A stretch of DNA of 64,000 nt, from contig JAMDHS010000028.1 in NCBI GenBank assembly GCA_029717555.1, forward strand, positions 62,001 through 126,000, given 5' to 3'. This document shows positions 19,086 through 30,634 of the stretch, piece by piece (within the stretch, counting starts at the first letter, position 1; each line of letters opens with the position of its first letter). The stretch is from Peribolospora baueri. Taxonomy: Eukaryota; Basidiomycota; Peribolosporomycetes; Peribolosporales; Peribolosporaceae. The notes beneath the pieces are model-generated. The model did not search any database and was not told the origin of the DNA. It saw nothing but the letters and a program-made list of their open reading frames with translations. The translations under genes were made by a program, and so were the position numbers.

Positions 19086-21977
19086 ATGAAGCGTCGTCGG
19101 CAACCACCTGGTGACGACGGCGACAGCCCATCGACCTCCTCTGGCAGCAGTCTCACCGGCTCTCCACCTGCGTCTGAGGCGGAGAAGGGGCGCAGCGGGA
19201 GAAGGTCGCACAAGGCCGCGAGATTGGGTCTCTTCGAGCCTGGCACCAAGGTTCATGTTCTGGAGCAGAAACTGGGCTCGGAAGAGGCGGAGGAGCTCCG
19301 TAAGGTGGTGAGCATCCTGAGCGGGCGGCCGCCTGTCTGGTCCGAGACGCTGACGCGGACGACCACTCCCCGTCCGCTGTTGGCCCTGGTTTGGTCCTGC
19401 TCAGACCTCCTCTTCAGGCGGTAAGAACGTCAGCTTGGAGGAAGCAAGAGTCGTCTTGACCTGTATTCGAGCGCCGCTTCTTCTCCGGCGACATGTTCCC
19501 GAAGGTGTAGCGGTAAGCGGTGCCTCTGTTTGTTTTGCTCATTCACGCGTCTGACGGTGTGCCCCTCTCTCATCTCGCTCTCATTCAGGCTGGCAAGACC
19601 TTCCTCTCCACGCACTGGCTCCTCGATTCCACAGAAGAGCGCCGCCCGCTTCCCTACGACGACTACATTATTTCTTTCCCCTCTCCTTCAATGGCATCCG
19701 ACGCGGGGAGGAGGGATGAGGGCATCAAGGGTACAGAGGTGACGGGTAACGACGCCAGTACGCCTCTCACCACGCCACCTACCAGTCCACTCTATCGTTC
19801 TGCGCTCGTCAGCCCACCTGCTTCTCCCGTTGTTGGTCGCCACCTGAACGAGGACAGCACGTCTAGAGAAGCCATGGCGAGTCCTACTCAGGCTCCCGAA
19901 ACACAACTTTCTCCCATCTACCCTTCCGCCTCGTACCCGTACACAAATGGCAGCTACGCCTGTCAGCGATTCTCCCCTTTAGTATGCGTGAACCAAGGTC
20001 TAGTGGACGAGTTGGAGACGATCCGAAGGGAGAGGACGCTGAGCGGAAACGATAGGAGCGCGTTGAGCTATGCTAGGGCTTTGAGCGCCATCAAGGCGTA
20101 CCCGTACAAGTTGGAGAGCGGCAAGGAGGCGGCTGGCTTGAAGGGCGTGGGTGCAAAGGTGGAGATGCTCGTAAGTGTCACTCCTCACGCGTGCCGCCTT
20201 CCGGAAGACCACACTTTTAGCGTATGATCCGCTTGGTCTGCTTGGTGTGACGAGCTCAACGCGAGCTGGTTTTGCTCTTTTCTTCAGGTTGACGAATACC
20301 TCAAGACGGGGCGGATCGCCGAAGCAGGTACTTGCATTTTTGCCCCGTCTATGCCGAGATTGTTATCTTTTCCTCATCCTCGCACCCATTCGTTCATATC
20401 GTGCCGTCCTTTCTTTCATCAGAAAGCATCCGTGCCTCCCCGCGGATGTCGACCCTTTCCCTCTTCAACGAGCTATATGGCGTTGGTCCCCACACGGCTC
20501 GCAGGCTCTACGCGGCGGGCTGTCGCAGTCTCGAAGATGTCGTGACGAAGACAAAAGGTCTCGCCTTAGGGGAGAGCGTAAGGGAGTCTGTGAGCTTGTT
20601 GGATGAGTTTAGCAAGAAGTGAGTCCCACGATTCGTTCCATGGGCTTTCGAGGTGCTGAAAGCCCGTTCGAGATGACCTTTTTGGCGTAAGCTGTGTCCG
20701 TTTAGAGGGACGTCGTATTGAAACGTCTTCCCTCCGGGAATTTCGGGGTACATAGGATACCACGCCGAGAGGTCGAGTTTATCGGTACTCTCATCAAACA
20801 GCACCTGGACGAAATCGACCCTAGTAAGTCGTCGGACTCTACCCTTGCTGTCTGACCCGTCCTCGCCTTTTCGCCTGCTCTCCGCTATTCTGATATCCGT
20901 TACCGCTGATCCTCTCCTCGGGCAGGCTGCGACTACGTCATCACAGGAGGCTACCGACGTGGCAAACCGCAGAGCAACGATATCGACATCGTCATTTGGA
21001 GTAACGAGGGCTCCGAGAAAGGCCTGTGCGAGAAGTTGGTCAGAAAATTGAAGGAAGCCGGTGAGCGGGTGTCGTTTTTATTGCTCGAGCGCAAAGCGGG
21101 GCCACGCGACTGGGTGAGGGATGGGAGGGTTGACGGATCTGAGCTCTTCTTTGGTTGGGCCTGGCGCGACAGGTCTGGTCACGCACATCATTGGCATGAC
21201 GGCGGCGGCTAGCGAAAGGGATCCATCAGTGCCGCCGAGGCAAGGGTGGGTGGGTCTGGGGGTCTGCTTGTGCCTTACTTCTCCTTTCGTCCTCCGTCTT
21301 TGCTTCATTGCGCCGCGTCTCGTCTTTGATTCTCCACTCCGAGCAGCACTCGAATGGATTCCCTCGATAAGGCCTTCGTCGTCTTTCTCCCTCCTCGCTT
21401 GCCATCGACGGAGGAGGATCCCAACCCTCCCTCGCCCATTCACAGGCGCGTGGACCTCATTTTCGCCGACAAGAAGCGGAAGGCGTCAGCTATCATGGGC
21501 TGGACGGGGAGGTGAGGACTTTTTCCAGGGACGTTCCAAGTCGACCTGAGCTCCCGCGCTTCTCGGACGCCAGGCTGATCGTTTCAGATGCGGTCGCGTG
21601 TGCAATCGCCCTTGCAGCATGATGTTCGAGCGCGACCTCCGGCGCGTGGCTAACGAGCGGTGAGTCGCAATGCGACACATGTCATGGCGTCCTTCCTCGA
21701 GCCAGATAACGAGCAGCATGCTACAACAACCATGCTCACTTCACGCCGATCTTCGCGCGGACCAGCGGCTACAAGTTCGATTCTTCTTCCATCACTCGTC
21801 TGAAAGGTGAGCCCTGTCTGCACGTCGTCTTCGTTTGGCGCCCAGGTCGTTCATCGTAAGTCCGTCCGGTCCAACGACGCAGACAAGCGCGAAGTATTTT
21901 GCGAAACGGAAGAGGACATCTTTAAGCTCTTCGGGCTCGACTATATTCCACCGGTTCTTCGGAACGCGGATGCTTGA
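19086..21977 (+). CDS. POL4: Family X DNA polymerase (Pol lambda / Pol4 type)
   Basis: Twelve exons are joined in phase: 19086-19299, 19418-19512, 19589-20170, 20288-20327, 20423-20618, 20756-20823, 20926-21060, 21173-21245, 21347-21511, 21618-21659, 21766-21806 and 21883-21977. They give 581 residues. An N-terminal BRCT-like domain (about 40-130, ending GKTFLSTHWLLDS) is followed by a Ser/Thr/Pro-rich linker. The 8-kDa and fingers region has two helix-hairpin-helices (LKGVGAKVEML and YGVGPHTARRLY). The catalytic palm has Asp416 and Asp418 in SNDIDIVI and Asp503 in HRRVDLIF, and GWTGS lies just downstream. The thumb ends FETEEDIFKLFG-like (CETEEDIFKLFGLDY). These enzymes fill short gaps in base excision repair and end joining. 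The exon 10/11 choice rests on homology to RGYKFDSS. Confidence 0.92.
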
Positions 21978-23914
21978 GATGCTCCTCCTCCGTGTTCACG
22001 TAGTACGTAATCGGGCCATTGTCGTTTTGCCTTTATTGCTTTGCTCTTCCCGGCCCTTTTCTTGCTTGGTTTGTGTGGTCGGTCCGGGTTTGTCACCTTG
22101 TCACCTCGGCCGACGGTGACGGTCACATTGTATGATTGTATACTTGGATAGTCGAACGATCCACGCGTGCTGCTGCTCCTGAGTCGCCTCCCCTCTTTCC
22201 TCAGAAATCTTGTCGTCGATGCACTCAGTGAGCTTCGACTGTTCAGCGACCAGGCGCAACCGTACGCCGATGATTTGTTGAAATCATAATCCCGTCCGCT
22301 GATTGCAAGGCGTGGTAACGACGACGAATACGAGTACACGAGATAGACACGATTACGGAGAGAACAGAGGCATCCAATCAAACTTTAGAGGGAAAGAGGA
22401 AGAAGTGGACCATGTGTTGGAGAGAGAGGGTCTAGAGACGTGGGTTGACGAGGACCGTGCGACATCGTCGCCATAGCGTCGACAAATTAGGAAAACCTCG
22501 GCTGGGCAAGCTAACACGCGAGAAGAAGGAGTCAAGCGAGTGAGTATTCAGAACAGGCTCTGTTCAAATTGCTGCGCAACGGCCATAACCGCTGCCATAC
22601 CATGCTCATGTTATCATCCCTTCGACATTAGGTCTCTCCATCGACGCACCTTCAGCCTCTCAACTGTATGATGCTGCGCCAGTCCGTCCCTCAGTATTTG
22701 AGGATAATGTCTGGGGGTCGGGTATAAAAGGTACCGGTGAGCGGATCATTTCGTCGCGATCGCCTACAAGCAGGAGAGAGCACGACAGCACGTACAGAGA
22801 GCATGGATGATTCCAGGAATCCAACCCAGGATGGTAAGCACTGGTGAGAAGGTGCAAAATATGAGCGGAGCAAATGAGGACAGGAAGCATCGGACATCCG
22901 AGTCAGCGCTGACTCCCGGGATGGCGCGACTCGCCACCTTGCCACCATGTTTGGCACGGGGGATAAAAGAAACGGAAATTCACGTATGTTAATCCAGAAG
23001 TCGACGGCGCAGCCACGCTCGAGGAAGACGCCGAGCGGCGGGGCAATGCACGCAAAGCTGGGAGAGGGGACGTGAAAGGAGCAACGATAAGGCGACAGTG
23101 GGCAGAGTGATCATTTCGACAGTGATGCTCACATGATCTTGATACTAGTGATGGGTCATGAAGGAAGCGGTTGAGAATAAGTGCAAACGGAGAGGTCAGC
23201 GAGGTCATCTGCGCATGTATATTCGTCTCCGGTCGACCCGCTTGCCCCACCGAGCTTGAGCTCGACGGCCATCCGATCCGGCCTCTCCATGACATGGGGT
23301 ATGGAACACAACCCACATGTCAGAGCAGGTGAACGGCATCTTGAGAAAATCCTCGTATACGAGCGAGCTTGCGGTTGTACGTGTGGAGTGTCCGTCGAAA
23401 GGGAAATATCACGAATGTCCTGAAGATACGAACGTGGTGGTGGTGGTAAGGTTAAATGTGACCCGGGAAGGCTGCTGGTGCTCATCACCATCAACACGAC
23501 GACCGTTCGGGTCTTGTTGATCGAGCTTCCCGGGTTTGAGCTTAATGCGCTATGACGCAACGTCCCGCAGCAGCCGATTGCGTCGCTCGACCACTGACGT
23601 TGACAGGACACCAGCAAACGAAATGATATGATATGGACTCGCATGATTCACAATACCGCTGGTACAGCGCTCGAGTCGAGAACGGTTGTCGAAGACACGG
23701 GATCAAACGCACGTAGCGGTACAACACCTGGCCAGCCGGTACTCTTCCACCCGCGATTCGTTTTCGTTCAACCCCGGCTTCGCTCGAGAGAGGAGGGGGT
23801 CGGAATTGCGTTGCGAAATCGCCGCTCATCCGTTTACCTTGGCGGGCGTTCATAGCTGACCTGTTTAACTGACTCGGCTACTCCACTGTCCCCGAGCCTC
23901 GCTCACCTCGGCAA
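21978..23914. other. Intergenic, 1.9 kb
   Basis: I could not support a gene in this 1937 bp. Short open stretches on both strands lack domains, codon character and matching splice sites. Confidence 0.45.
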
Positions 23915-24458
23915 ATGCTCACTGCGGACGTGCAGAACGAAGCGGTGAGCGGGACGGACGGACCATACCCTAGTCTTACCTCGCCTCGGCCGACGCTTAC
24001 TCCTTCCTCCTTTCCCTTCTTCTCCACCTTCCCAAGGCGTACTACAAGCTCCTCGACGAGCATTGCCCGTACTTCAAGTCCGTCCTCCCCGGCATCGGTG
24101 GCGTCGGCTGGTTCGCTCACATCTACTCGGCCGGATGGAGCCGGGGTGAGTAGATGGATGTCAAAGGCAAAATGTCCCTCCATTTCGCCTTTGTTCCCGC
24201 ATAGGCACCGTCGCGGCGACGTATTGTGCTTGTGCTCCTAGTACGTTCCGCGGCTCGTACTAGGACCGGGCGACCGAAGATGGGGCTCGAGTCAAAACGG
24301 AGCGGCGAGTGGGATGGATCGACGCTGACGTCGTCGTCTTTCTCTCTCTCTTTCTCTCTTTTGTTTCTTTTCCTTCATCCCCTCGCCCGGCCAGATGTGG
24401 CATCTACGACGTCAACGGGACCATGAAGTTCCCTTTCAAGGCCCGGACGCACTGCTGA
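23915..24458 (+). CDS. Small cysteine-containing protein of unknown function
   Basis: Four exons, 23915-23944, 24037-24145, 24205-24256 and 24395-24458, join in phase to an 84-residue product. It starts MLTADVQNEAAYYKLLDEHC and continues through LPGIGGVGWFAHIYSAGWS and TYCACAPSTFRGSCGIYDVNG to KFPFKARTHC. There are five or six cysteines, one of them the final residue. The joined sequence looks like a folded domain, and donor GTACTA plus acceptor CCAG at the last intron restore a coherent SCGIYDVNG. No signal peptide is visible, so a 5' exon may have been missed. I do not recognise the family. The 3' exons are better supported than the start. Confidence 0.5.
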
Positions 24459-25011
24459 GCTTTACCGTCGTTGTCCGTACAGTACCATCCATCTATGTTC
24501 TCTTTCTTCCTTTCCTTCGCTTGCGCCGGTATTGGTATACCCCCTCTGTGCGCCCCGCCCGTTTTATGGTTCCTTCCGTCTGTTACTTACCCCCGCCGCC
24601 GATCGACAGCTTGCCATAGGGCTGGGAGAGGGAATGAGCGAATTCCTTCTTAACCATGCAGTCCGGGGCTTAAGAACAACGAGGCCGCCGCTAGGCCGCC
24701 CAAAGGAACGTTGGCGCTCGGCCCCCACGAGCGTCCTCCATATTCTAGGCCATGGTCATGCCCACCCGGAGCTTCTTATCCACTAGAACACAGCCACGGA
24801 CTGGTTCGTTGCATTGCTGTTCGAACGTGCAAGACGACTCAAACGATAGGAGTGTGCGGCGGTATGCAAATTTAAGCCTTGAAACGTCACAAAAGGAAGA
24901 CATGGAGGGTCAAAGAAAGCGACGAGCAGGAAAATCTGAGCGGCGGTGTGTAGTTACCAGAATCGTGTTTCCGAGAACCGGGCGTGAATGACACCTGACA
25001 CCAGAAATTCC
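24459..25011. other. Intergenic between convergent genes
   Basis: This is 553 bp between the small cysteine-containing gene and the 3' end of the minus-strand gene at 25012. I see nothing convincing in it. Confidence 0.55.
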
Positions 25012-25827
25012 CTACGAGCACCCGTGGTTTGCCTCGTGTCCCCAGTTGCCTTTGAGGCAGTACTCCCGACAGTGACAGCGACGGACGCCATATTCCTCGG
25101 AGAAATCCCAGACCGCAGGGATGAGAGCGTCCATCGCCTGCTGACTGCTGAGCAGGGGGAGCGTCAGATTGGCCCGGCCCTGGGTAATCTCGAAGCGGTC
25201 GGCGGTCTTGTGCTCGCCGGTCTGGAGACGTCTGAGACCGAAAATGTTGTGGAGATCGTTTCTGAGCACCAGACTGGCAAAAGCCTCGACGAAATTGTCG
25301 TCCGGACCGACTTGTGCTTCGGTATCATCTGCAGCTGCTAGGTGGAATTCGAATTCGTACGGAACGAGGGGACCGTCTCGGACGGCCCACGCCCTTGGGT
25401 AGACGATGCCGCCATACAAGCAACCCTTACCGCGATCGAGGCTGTCTTTCATCTCGGCATCCATCTGCCAAGGAGTGCTGGTGTGCTCATACTCGACCAG
25501 CCGCTCATCTCCTCTAAGAGGAAAATGACGATGGAGGAGTGCAACGCCCATGTTCTTGGGTTTCCAGGCGAGGAACAGATCCTTGATTGGGCCGTATAGA
25601 ATGGTTTCGGCATTTTTTTGCTGGAATGAGTTGTAAGCAGTGCGCAAGCTGGGCAAAGATGCATAGAAGCCGGGATCATAGGTCTGGGTGGAAACGGAGC
25701 CCATGGTCGGGGTAATCGAGACGAGAGATGGGAACTGTGTGGAAATGGAGTTTCGGGAGGGGATCTCCTTGAGCTGTTTAAATACTTTCTTGGCCTCCTT
25801 AGCGGAAGCGCGCCAGTTAGCCCTCAT
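25012..25827 (-). CDS. Conserved-looking hypothetical protein, single exon
   Basis: This is an uninterrupted 271-codon frame from the ATG at 25827. An alternative start is the ATG beginning MGSVSTQTYD about 40 codons in. The body has the coherent segment ILYGPIKDLFLAWKPKNMG followed by VALLHRHFPLRGDERLVEY, then CLYGGIVYPRAWAVRDGPLVPYEFEFHL. The last third is rich in charged residues and ends with a cluster of four cysteines (CHCREYC and the final GCS). I see no signal peptide or membrane segment. I do not recognise a named domain. Codon use and the absence of antisense competition support a real gene. It is transcribed toward the small cysteine-containing gene and lies just downstream of the GNAT gene on the same strand. 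Confidence 0.7.
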   Translation of the reverse strand: MRANWRASAKEAKKVFKQLKEIPSRNSISTQFPSLVSITPTMGSVSTQTYDPGFYASLPSLRTAYNSFQQKNAETILYGPIKDLFLAWKPKNMGVALLHRHFPLRGDERLVEYEHTSTPWQMDAEMKDSLDRGKGCLYGGIVYPRAWAVRDGPLVPYEFEFHLAAADDTEAQVGPDDNFVEAFASLVLRNDLHNIFGLRRLQTGEHKTADRFEITQGRANLTLPLLSSQQAMDALIPAVWDFSEEYGVRRCHCREYCLKGNWGHEANHGCS

Positions 25828-25885
25828 TTAGAGGCTCAAACCCTTTTGACAATGACTGGATCGGACTAGACTCGACAACTCTACA

Positions 25886-26752
25886 TCAAATCAAGCTCCA
25901 TCTCCACATGACGCCTTCGATAAGGAAGCCACACGAACAATAGAGACCCACCGCTTCGAGGTTCTCCCCATCGACTTCAAGCCAGATGTCCTTTCGCCCC
26001 TCGCCGAGAACCTCGGCGACCCACGTCATGATCGCCCTAGCATACCCTCGGCGCCGAAACTCGGGCTGAACAAATAGCCCTGATATGTAGAGGGCGGAAT
26101 AGGTGGGATGTTCTAAAACGAGAACTTCGCCGAGGGGAGAAGAATGCCCCTCTCTTCGTTGAGATGCAGAGAGGTCGCCAGGAAGAGAGCAACCCGACGA
26201 AAGTGTCGTAATCGGCTCAAGGACAAAGGAACGTTGCGTCCGAAGTTGGAAAGTGCGCGCGGGGTACGCCCTCTTGAAATGAGCCTCGCCATCGTTGATC
26301 TCGAGTCCACGATCGGAGAGCCAACGTTGAGGCTGCAACGCTGTTAAGGAGGAAGGGCGGTGTTCGGTGTGGGCCCGACGCAGGCGCATCTTGTAGACCA
26401 TCCGCCAGGACGAAGGGGGGGAACCAGAGATGCACCAATTGCAAGCGCTGGGGTCCTCAGCGTAGACAACCAGACGATGGGGTTCTGGCAGGGGTTGACC
26501 CGCGAGTTCTTCCAAGGTGTCGTCGCCCAGTCTGAACATACTGTCCCCGTCGCGGGAATCTATGAATAGATACGTGGAATTAGAAGGCGCGTGGCGAGGA
26601 AAATCGGGATTGGAATTGGTGAAGCAGCGCGGCCCCTGGTGAGAAGTCTGGCGTCCGAACGAGGCGAGGTGAAGAGAGCGGAGCTGCTCGAAAATCGAAG
26701 GAGCCATGAGGTATTTGATCTCACGTCGCTCGGTACGCTGCTCATCTCCCAT
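25886..26752 (-). CDS. GNAT-family N-acetyltransferase
   Basis: A single exon of 288 residues. A second in-frame Met (MAPSIFEQLRSLHL) at residue 16 could also be the start. The C-terminal third is a GNAT fold: the beta4 strand TYSALYISGLFVQPEF runs into the acetyl-CoA pyrophosphate-binding loop RRRGYARAIMTWV. IWLEVDGENLEAVGLYCSCGF then gives the helix and beta5 with the typical N-x-x-A-x-x-L-Y pattern. The N-terminal 200 residues are divergent, so the substrate cannot be guessed. The 3' end lies only 58 bp from the start of the next minus-strand gene. The promoter side is occupied by a copia fossil whose LTR-like end is within about 30-50 bp of the start codon. Confidence 0.85.
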   Translation of the reverse strand: MGDEQRTERREIKYLMAPSIFEQLRSLHLASFGRQTSHQGPRCFTNSNPDFPRHAPSNSTYLFIDSRDGDSMFRLGDDTLEELAGQPLPEPHRLVVYAEDPSACNWCISGSPPSSWRMVYKMRLRRAHTEHRPSSLTALQPQRWLSDRGLEINDGEAHFKRAYPARTFQLRTQRSFVLEPITTLSSGCSLPGDLSASQRREGHSSPLGEVLVLEHPTYSALYISGLFVQPEFRRRGYARAIMTWVAEVLGEGRKDIWLEVDGENLEAVGLYCSCGFLIEGVMWRWSLI

Positions 26753-26779
26753 CCTCGTATATATGTCAATCTACAACGT

Positions 26780-27640
26780 CGCAAAAGGACTCAGTTAGAC
26801 GGTGTGGTGATGATGTATACTTCGTCGTAGTTGCTATCTACTCGGGAACCAGTGAATCTCGTGTTGTTCTAGTTACAAAGACCATCCTCACGTGACGGGT
26901 CACATGACAACTCTCCTTCGGAGCACTCAAGTGTCATGTTCTCTAACTCTCCCCCCTCAAGACGATGTTCATCTTGACCGTCTAACTTCGGTTTGCCCAG
27001 ATGGTTGGTGACGACAACGGGTCCGTGGTCTTGGACCCTGAATTTGAGAGCATTTCCTTTGTCGGGATCTTGGTGAGGGCGTCAGCCGTGTTGTTACTCG
27101 TTCGGATCTCGCGGAGTCGAATGTGCCGTTTCTTCACCGCCCGTCGGATGTAGTGGTATTTGATATCGACGTGCTCGAACTTTTTGGTGATTCTGCGGAT
27201 CTTCCGCGGCTCGAATTGCGGCTTGGTTGTCTGACCGGATGATAGGTCGTGTATCCCATCCCAATTCACGGAGGAGGGATTTGAGGTAGGCCGCCTCCTT
27301 AGCGGCTTCGGAAGCAGCGACGTACTCGGCTTCAGCTGTCGACTGGGCAATACACTTCTGGGTTTGACTGCGCCAGCTGATGAGGTCTCCGAGGTGATAG
27401 AAGCAGTATCCGGTCGTACTCTTGCGATCCAGGTTCGGTTGGCCGCCGTAGTCTGAGTCACAGTGTCCAATGGAGGAGAGCTCGTTCGTGTTCTGGTCCC
27501 GGGTTGTGCGCGAAACGTTCGAGATGCTTGGTGGCAAACGACAGGTCTGGTCGCGAGCAGCCGGCCAACCACATGAGTCCTCAGTTGATCCTAAGGAACT
27601 TTTCTCTCCGGTTCTCGTCGACTTCACCATCGTATTTGGT
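26780..27640 (-). mobile_element. Ty1/copia retrotransposon fossil C: RNase H end and 3' LTR region
   Basis: The fragment lies on the minus strand. The recognisable part is the C-terminal end of copia pol, the RNase H domain: GHCDSDYGGQPNLDRKSTTGY, then ISWRSQTQKCIAQSTAEAEYVAASEAAKEA, then RSDNQAAIRAAEDP. The usual closing segment HIRLREIRTSNNTADALTKIPT follows. Next comes a purine tract (GAGGGGGGAGAG near 26945-26956), the expected polypurine tract. The sequence from there to about 26780 would be 3' LTR, but its outer edge is not clear. It is broken, with several disruptions, and lacks gag, integrase and most of reverse transcriptase. It adjoins a truncated alpha/beta-hydrolase gene. Confidence 0.85.
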
Positions 27641-27743
27641 CAGTGGTGTTGTGGGGAGAGGAGTCCACCTTTATAGAAAATCGAGAGCTGACGGGACTGC
27701 AGCCCTGGAAGGACGGGATAGACGGGCAATAGGGACTACTCAC

Positions 27744-28599
27744 AAAGGGCAGCGACACCCTTGATGCACTCCAAGTCCTCCGTCCGAAGCCCCTTCCCAT
27801 CCACCCTCTCGCTTCCGTCCGTTAACATCCCCGTACCGATCCTGAGTGCGAGCCAGCCGCCGGCGCTGCTCCCGCTCACGACGAGCCGATCCATATCCAT
27901 TTTCCCCTCCGCGCCCACCTCGGCCAATTTGGCGGGAAGGGAGCGGATGGCGAAGTGGACTACACAACATCTGAGAGGACGACGGGCAATCGGGTTTGAG
28001 GAGCGAGCTGCAAACGCGGCGAAGGCGACGGGAGCGGTCGTCGTTCGAAAGAACCGACGGCGGGAAAAGGGAGCGGGATCAACTGTCCATCAGCGGCTGG
28101 AGAATGCACGATGTTCGCCCGAAGAAGACGAAAAGGCGCTCAAACTACCCACCCTGTAGTCGGGAGAGATGACGGCAACGCCGTACTTCGCCGGCGCTCG
28201 CCTCATGTGAGGAGCGATGCCTGAGCCAGTTGAAAGCGAGGATCGAGAAGGCGAGGCACGAGGGGGGATGAACGTAACCTTCGTCTATCGGTCACCTTGC
28301 AATCCTAGCCCTTGCCCACCACTCCTCCTCTGCGTCCCATCGAGCGAACGCGAAGACAAAAGTAAGGCTTTCACCTTCCTTGGCATGTAATTAGAATGCG
28401 CCGCCACGCGCCACTCACTTTTACGAGAGCCTTGCACAAGGCCCCTGCCATGGAACCATAGAAAGGCGGGCACTCCAGCTCCCGCATTGGCACTGACGCT
28501 CTCCTTGGGCGGCAAGAGCACGTCCAAGGCGATGTTGACGCCCGCAGCGCGCTTGAATACGAACGTGAACTCTTCTTTGTTTTGAGTGGGTTCTGACAT
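27744..28599 (-). pseudogene. Alpha/beta-hydrolase, truncated and frame-disrupted
   Basis: Exons at 28419-28599, 28153-28220 and 27744-28007 give an N-terminal lipase/esterase-like alpha/beta-hydrolase. MSEPTQNKEEFTFVFKR opens it. FLWFHGRGLVQGSRK corresponds to the oxyanion HGGG region, here with Arg in place of a Gly. AKYGVAVISPDYRLAPQ follows, and VVSGSSAGGWLALR is the nucleophile elbow GxSxG. The first two junctions are phase-consistent. Near 27955-27965 the frame breaks between VVLSDVV and VHFAIRSLP. The gene then runs into a donor-like site at 27743, and about 100 bp further the copia fossil begins, so the catalytic Asp and His are missing. It looks like a host gene destroyed by, or after, the retroelement insertion. 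Confidence 0.65.
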
Positions 28600-28971
28600 G
28601 CCTTAATGATGGTATGTGGCTTGATAGCGTATTTCCGCCCGGAGATACTGAATAGGACTTGGTTGTCCGCGTTCAGGTGAACGGTCACTCTTGGGTGGAA
28701 CGGATCACCCCACAGGGGAGAGAAAGATCATCCGCGCTTCCGATCGGCCGCGGCAGACCAGACACACGCGCATAAATCACTCGACACGCGATGGGACAGA
28801 CGAGATCTTCCATGGATGGGAGATGGAGCAGAGAACACTACTAGTACAGACAAGCTTATCGCGTCTACGCGCGGGTGGAACAGAAGGGGAATGAAGGCAT
28901 AATAGGCCCAAGAGAAGTGCGGAGGGAAACGTCATAGTCGCACCGGTGAATCATACAGAAGAAACCAGACA
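28600..28971. other. Intergenic between hydrolase remnant and H2B
   Basis: This is 372 bp containing the former promoter of the hydrolase and the H2B 3' flank. No gene was seen. Confidence 0.6.
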
Positions 28972-29645
<674 letters not shown>

Positions 29646-30104
29646 TTCGAATGTGGGTGGGCAAAAGGGTTGGTGGAAAAGGTGCTTGGAGCGTAAGGCG
29701 TGTGCGTGCGTGGAGAGCGATGGAGGGAGGAAGTTGAGCCCGAGGTTCGGTGCGGGCGTGGTCGGGGTTATATGGACGCGGAGGGCGGCGCGACGTGACA
29801 GAGCCAAAGATGACTAGGGTTAGATCAGGGGAATTAACGGTGACGCGTCAGCGCCAATTCGCGACACGTCGCCATCAAATCTACATGCGTCGCCCTTGAA
29901 CGCCATTTGATCGCACTCGGCTGCGGCGACCGAACGACGGGGGAGGTAAACGTGATATAAGACTTAAAGCCCGTTCGTCGCACCAACGCCGGACCTCTTC
30001 CCTTCACCCATCCCTCTTAACACAACCGCTTCCACGCTCCGCCGTCGTCGACGCACTCAAGCCCACTCCCCCACCCTTTACTCAACCCATCTCCTCTCGT
30101 AAAC
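29646..30104. promoter_or_regulatory. Shared divergent H2B/H2A promoter
   Basis: The 459 bp between the two histone start codons has TATA-like sequences on each side: ATATAA on the minus strand at 29768-29773, about 123 bp before H2B, and TATAA at 29956-29960, about 145 bp before H2A. Between them lie an inverted pair ATCAAAT (29874-29880) and ATTTGAT (29905-29911), and a TGACGCGTCA palindrome at 29841-29850. The palindrome and pair are candidate regulator sites by inference only. Confidence 0.6.
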
Positions 30105-30634
30105 ATGTCTTCTGGTGGCAAGTCTGGTGGCAAGGCCGGTGACGCCGCGCCCTCCAAGAGCTCCTCCCGCTCGGCCAAGGCTGGTCTCCAGTTCCCTGTG
30201 GGCCGTATCCACCGTATGCTCCGCAAGGGCAACTACGCTCAGCGCGTTGGTGCTGGCGCTCCTGGTGAGTTGCGAGGTTTTAGCGCTCCACTGTTGGTTG
30301 GCGCCCGTCGGACTTGGCACGGGTCGCAACCTGGTTTTGAATCGTCCGCTCATCTTTGTGTTCCTTCTTGTCTTTGCTAGTCTACCTCGCCGCCGTCCTC
30401 GAGTACCTTGCTGCGGAAATCCTCGAGTTGGCCGGTAACGCTGCGCGCGACAACAAGAAGACGCGTATCATCCCGCGTCACCTTCAGCTTGCGATCCGCA
30501 ACGACGAGGAGTTGAACAAGCTCCTTGGACACGTTGTCATCAGCCAGGGTGGTGTGCTTCCCAACATTGCCGCAGAGCTCCTCCCGCCCAAGACCAAGTC
30601 CAAGAAGGCTGGAACGCAGTCTCAGGAGCTGTGA
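30105..30634 (+). CDS. HTA1: Histone H2A (H2A.X-type C-terminus)
   Basis: Two exons, 30105-30264 and 30381-30634, give 137 residues. The sequence is a textbook H2[81 protein letters not shown] and [20 protein letters not shown]. It ends SQEL, the SQ-E-hydrophobic motif phosphorylated by ATM/ATR-type kinases after double-strand breaks, as in yeasts where canonical H2A carries this role. The single intron is phase 1 in the APV codon. It is divergent from H2B. Confidence 0.98.

Noticed and set aside
25012-28599. Secondary-metabolite cluster (uncharacterised protein, GNAT, hydrolase, dehydrogenase)
   Set aside because: There is no core synthase, the hydrolase is broken, and the dehydrogenase lies far away next to hydrophobins.
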